NCBI GenBank assembly: GCA_937880335.1
Contig: CALFLJ010000087.1
Span: forward strand, 1-15,022
DNA: 15,022 nucleotides
From: an uncultured Succinatimonas sp.
GTDB lineage: Bacteria; Pseudomonadota; Gammaproteobacteria; Enterobacterales; Succinivibrionaceae
Reading direction: 5' to 3'
Shown: in pieces, positions 13,398 to 15,022 of the stretch
Position numbering within the stretch: position 1 is the first letter of the stretch
How the letters are laid out: each line of letters opens with the position of its first letter
The notes under the pieces: model-generated
The model's database searches: none
Seen by the model: only the letters and a program-made list of their open reading frames with translations
Told to the model about the DNA's origin: nothing
Made by a program: the position numbers and the translations under genes

Positions 13398-13607
13398 TCA
13401 CCTAAAAATCACATGAGACTAATATTATGACATCTTTTTTTAAAGCTTTAAGTTATTTATCTAAACTCTTGGTGCTATTTCACAAACTTTTAATAAGTTT
13501 TTGATATTTATAAAAAAGTACTAGATTTTTTATGCTCCTTGGAGTATTTATCGTGTATTAGACCAAACTTTTTTTTGAAAATCTGTCAGCGTGACTAAGG
13601 AATATTT

Positions 13608-14870
13608 ATGGATCCTGCTGTAATCACTTTAATTGCGCTTGCGGTTGTGGCCTTTCTCTTTATTACCGAGTTAGTCCCTATCGCTGTTACCGCCCTGTCT
13701 GCAACTGTGGTTCTAACCATATTTGGTGTTCTAACTGTGCCTGAATGTTTCTCTGGCTTTTCAAATTCAACTGTCATCCTCTTTGCAGGTATGTTCGTAG
13801 TTGGTGCTGCTATGATGGATTCAGGTTTGGCGCAGAGTATAGGTCAGTACGTTGTAAATAAGGTTGGAACTAGGGAAGGGCCTCTTATGGCAGCCTTAAT
13901 GGTTTTAACCATATTTATGTCAGCCTTTGCGTCTAATACAGGTACTGTAGCATGCCTTATGCCTATGGTATTAGGTTTATGTATATCGGCAAAACTTCCT
14001 GCAGCGGGGCTTTTAATGGCGCTAGCTGTAGCTGCTAATACAGGCTGTAATCTTACTATGGTTGGTACCCCGCCTAATATGTTAGCTGTAGCAGCTTTAG
14101 AAAATGCCGGATTTGAAAGTTTTGGTTTTTTTGAGTTCTCCTTTATAGGAGCCCCAATTGCTATTGTATCTATGATCTTTATGCTGACACTAGGTCGTAA
14201 GATTCTGCCTAAGCATTTAGTCGATACTTCGATGATGGAAGATGAAAGCGGTCATGTGGTAGAGGGCACTCATAAGCAGCGTGTTTTAGCCTTACTTATT
14301 TTGGCTTATGTTGTAGTAGGTATGATTGTAGGCATCCCAGGTCTTACACCTGCTATGGTAGCTGTGACCGGAGCTCTTTTATGCGTTTTGACCAAATGTA
14401 TTACAGAAAAACAGGCTTATGCTGGTATTGACTGGACTACAATCTTCCTCTTTGGCGGTATGCTTCCTATGGCAACAGCCTTACAGAAGACCGGTGCAGG
14501 TGAGATGGTAGCAAATGCTGTAATTTCCATGATGGGGGATGATCCATCTGTACTGGTTATGATGTCTGTATTATTCCTAATTTCCTGTGGTTTAACCCAG
14601 TTTATGCCTAATACAGCCACGGCAGCCCTGTTAATTCCTATTGGTTTATCTATTTCAACTAAAATGCAGGTATCACCTCAGGCTGTAACCATGGCTATTA
14701 CTATTGCAGCCTCATGCTCTTTTGCAACTCCAGTGGCAACTCCGCCTAATACCATTATCATGACACCAGCTGGACTGCATTTTATAGACTATATAAAAGT
14801 TGGTCTTCCTTTGTGTCTGCTTTCATTTATATTGTGCGTTGTAATAGTTCCAATCTGCTGGCCATTCTAA
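13608..14870 (+). CDS. SLC13/DASS-type (CitT-ArsB superfamily) anion transporter
   Basis: A 420-residue inner-membrane protein of about ten to twelve helices, built as an inverted repeat. The two substrate/sodium clamp loops are visible: SNTGTVACLMP (109-119) with GTPPN (153-157), and PNTATAALLIP (334-344) with ATPPNT (377-382). The SNT and PNT triplets in matched positions are typical of sodium-coupled or exchange transporters for dicarboxylates, citrate, sulfate or related anions. A short polar loop (about 205-225) separates the halves. Lengths in the family run 420-600, so this is a short member without the extra RCK domains. The ATG at 13608 has a good ribosome site AAGGA (13597-13601). 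It is alone on its transcript, ending at a strong terminator. The substrate cannot be read from sequence; a C4-dicarboxylate such as succinate is a guess from the probable lifestyle. Confidence 0.88.
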   Translation: MDPAVITLIALAVVAFLFITELVPIAVTALSATVVLTIFGVLTVPECFSGFSNSTVILFAGMFVVGAAMMDSGLAQSIGQYVVNKVGTREGPLMAALMVLTIFMSAFASNTGTVACLMPMVLGLCISAKLPAAGLLMALAVAANTGCNLTMVGTPPNMLAVAALENAGFESFGFFEFSFIGAPIAIVSMIFMLTLGRKILPKHLVDTSMMEDESGHVVEGTHKQRVLALLILAYVVVGMIVGIPGLTPAMVAVTGALLCVLTKCITEKQAYAGIDWTTIFLFGGMLPMATALQKTGAGEMVANAVISMMGDDPSVLVMMSVLFLISCGLTQFMPNTATAALLIPIGLSISTKMQVSPQAVTMAITIAASCSFATPVATPPNTIIMTPAGLHFIDYIKVGLPLCLLSFILCVVIVPICWPF

Positions 14871-14893
14871 AAATTAAAACATCTTAAAAGATG

Positions 14894-14933
14894 CCCCAGT
14901 AAGTTAAACAAATTTACTGGGGTTTTTATTTTT
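14894..14933 (+). terminator. Rho-independent terminator of the SLC13-type gene
   Basis: Bases 14894-14905 pair with 14911-14922 over 12 positions (CCCCAGTAAGTT with AATTTACTGGGG, one G-T pair), 5-base loop, followed by TTTTTATTTTT. A smaller hairpin CATCTT/AAGATG (14880-14893) abuts it upstream. If the minus-strand fragment at 14960 is real, the same stem might also stop that transcript. Confidence 0.93.
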
Positions 14934-14959
14934 GTAGTAAGAAGGACGTGATTTTCGGC

Positions 14960-15022
14960 CTATTTCTTTAAGTAGGAGCATAGTGTTTTATAGATCTTAT
15001 GTCCAAAGCTTGAGTTTTCCCT
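14960..15022 (-). CDS. Possible C-terminal end of a minus-strand gene
   Basis: The minus strand is open from the window edge (15022) to TAG at 14962-14960, reading SSFGHKIYKTLCSYLKK before the stop. The composition is protein-like and the stop is close to a terminator stem, but 20 codons are too few to name a family. It may be chance. Confidence 0.25.
   Translation of the reverse strand, partial: RENSSFGHKIYKTLCSYLKK

Noticed and set aside
13501..13527. TTGATA and TAGATT as promoter of the SLC13-type gene
   Set aside because: The spacer is only 15 bases and the region is so AT-rich that such matches are expected by chance.

Overview
The window is AT-rich chromosomal DNA from a gammaproteobacterium. 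Several proteins (Prs, PotG/PotH/PotI, a MepM-type endopeptidase) read like close relatives of their Escherichia coli counterparts. The low GC, long AT-rich spacers, frequent TTG/GTG starts and a sugar-acid/DASS-transporter flavour fit an anaerobic member of the Succinivibrionaceae/Aeromonadales. That placement is inference from sequence style, not from a marker gene. There are no rRNA or tRNA genes, no intact insertion sequence and no phage genes.

Left part (1-3440). The 3' end of an IlvD/Edd-type dehydratase gene ends at a good terminator and is followed by a DeoR-family repressor. Convergent to it is an unrecognised secreted four-cysteine protein, then a possible transposase remnant, then prs (PRPP synthase) with its own terminator and a promoter with a perfect -10 box.

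Centre (3433-7430). An 820-base gene-free stretch holds clustered inverted repeats and two exact 32-base direct repeats 72 bases apart, each able to fold into two hairpins, with a third hairpin between them. A minus-strand potG-potH-potI operon follows: a putrescine-type ABC importer lacking its binding protein potF. It has a strong terminator, a recognisable promoter and a structured leader of about 190 bases.

Right part (7431-15022). After about 560 empty bases come two convergent genes whose stop codons overlap. One is an iron-alcohol-dehydrogenase-fold protein and the other an M20/RocB-fold protein. Both are full length and open, yet both have lost most or all of the metal-binding and catalytic residues of their families, so they look like neighbouring pseudoenzymes. 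A strong dyad inside the end of the first gene may serve as terminator for both. Next come a large MepM-like M23 endopeptidase with a very long acidic linker and a 15-bp perfect hairpin before its start, a small two-helix membrane protein, and a divergent SLC13/DASS-type carboxylate transporter with a textbook terminator.

The likely themes are polyamine uptake, nucleotide precursor supply, cell-wall growth and organic-acid transport. The most unusual features are the double pseudoenzyme pair and the structured repeat cluster at 3630-3925.
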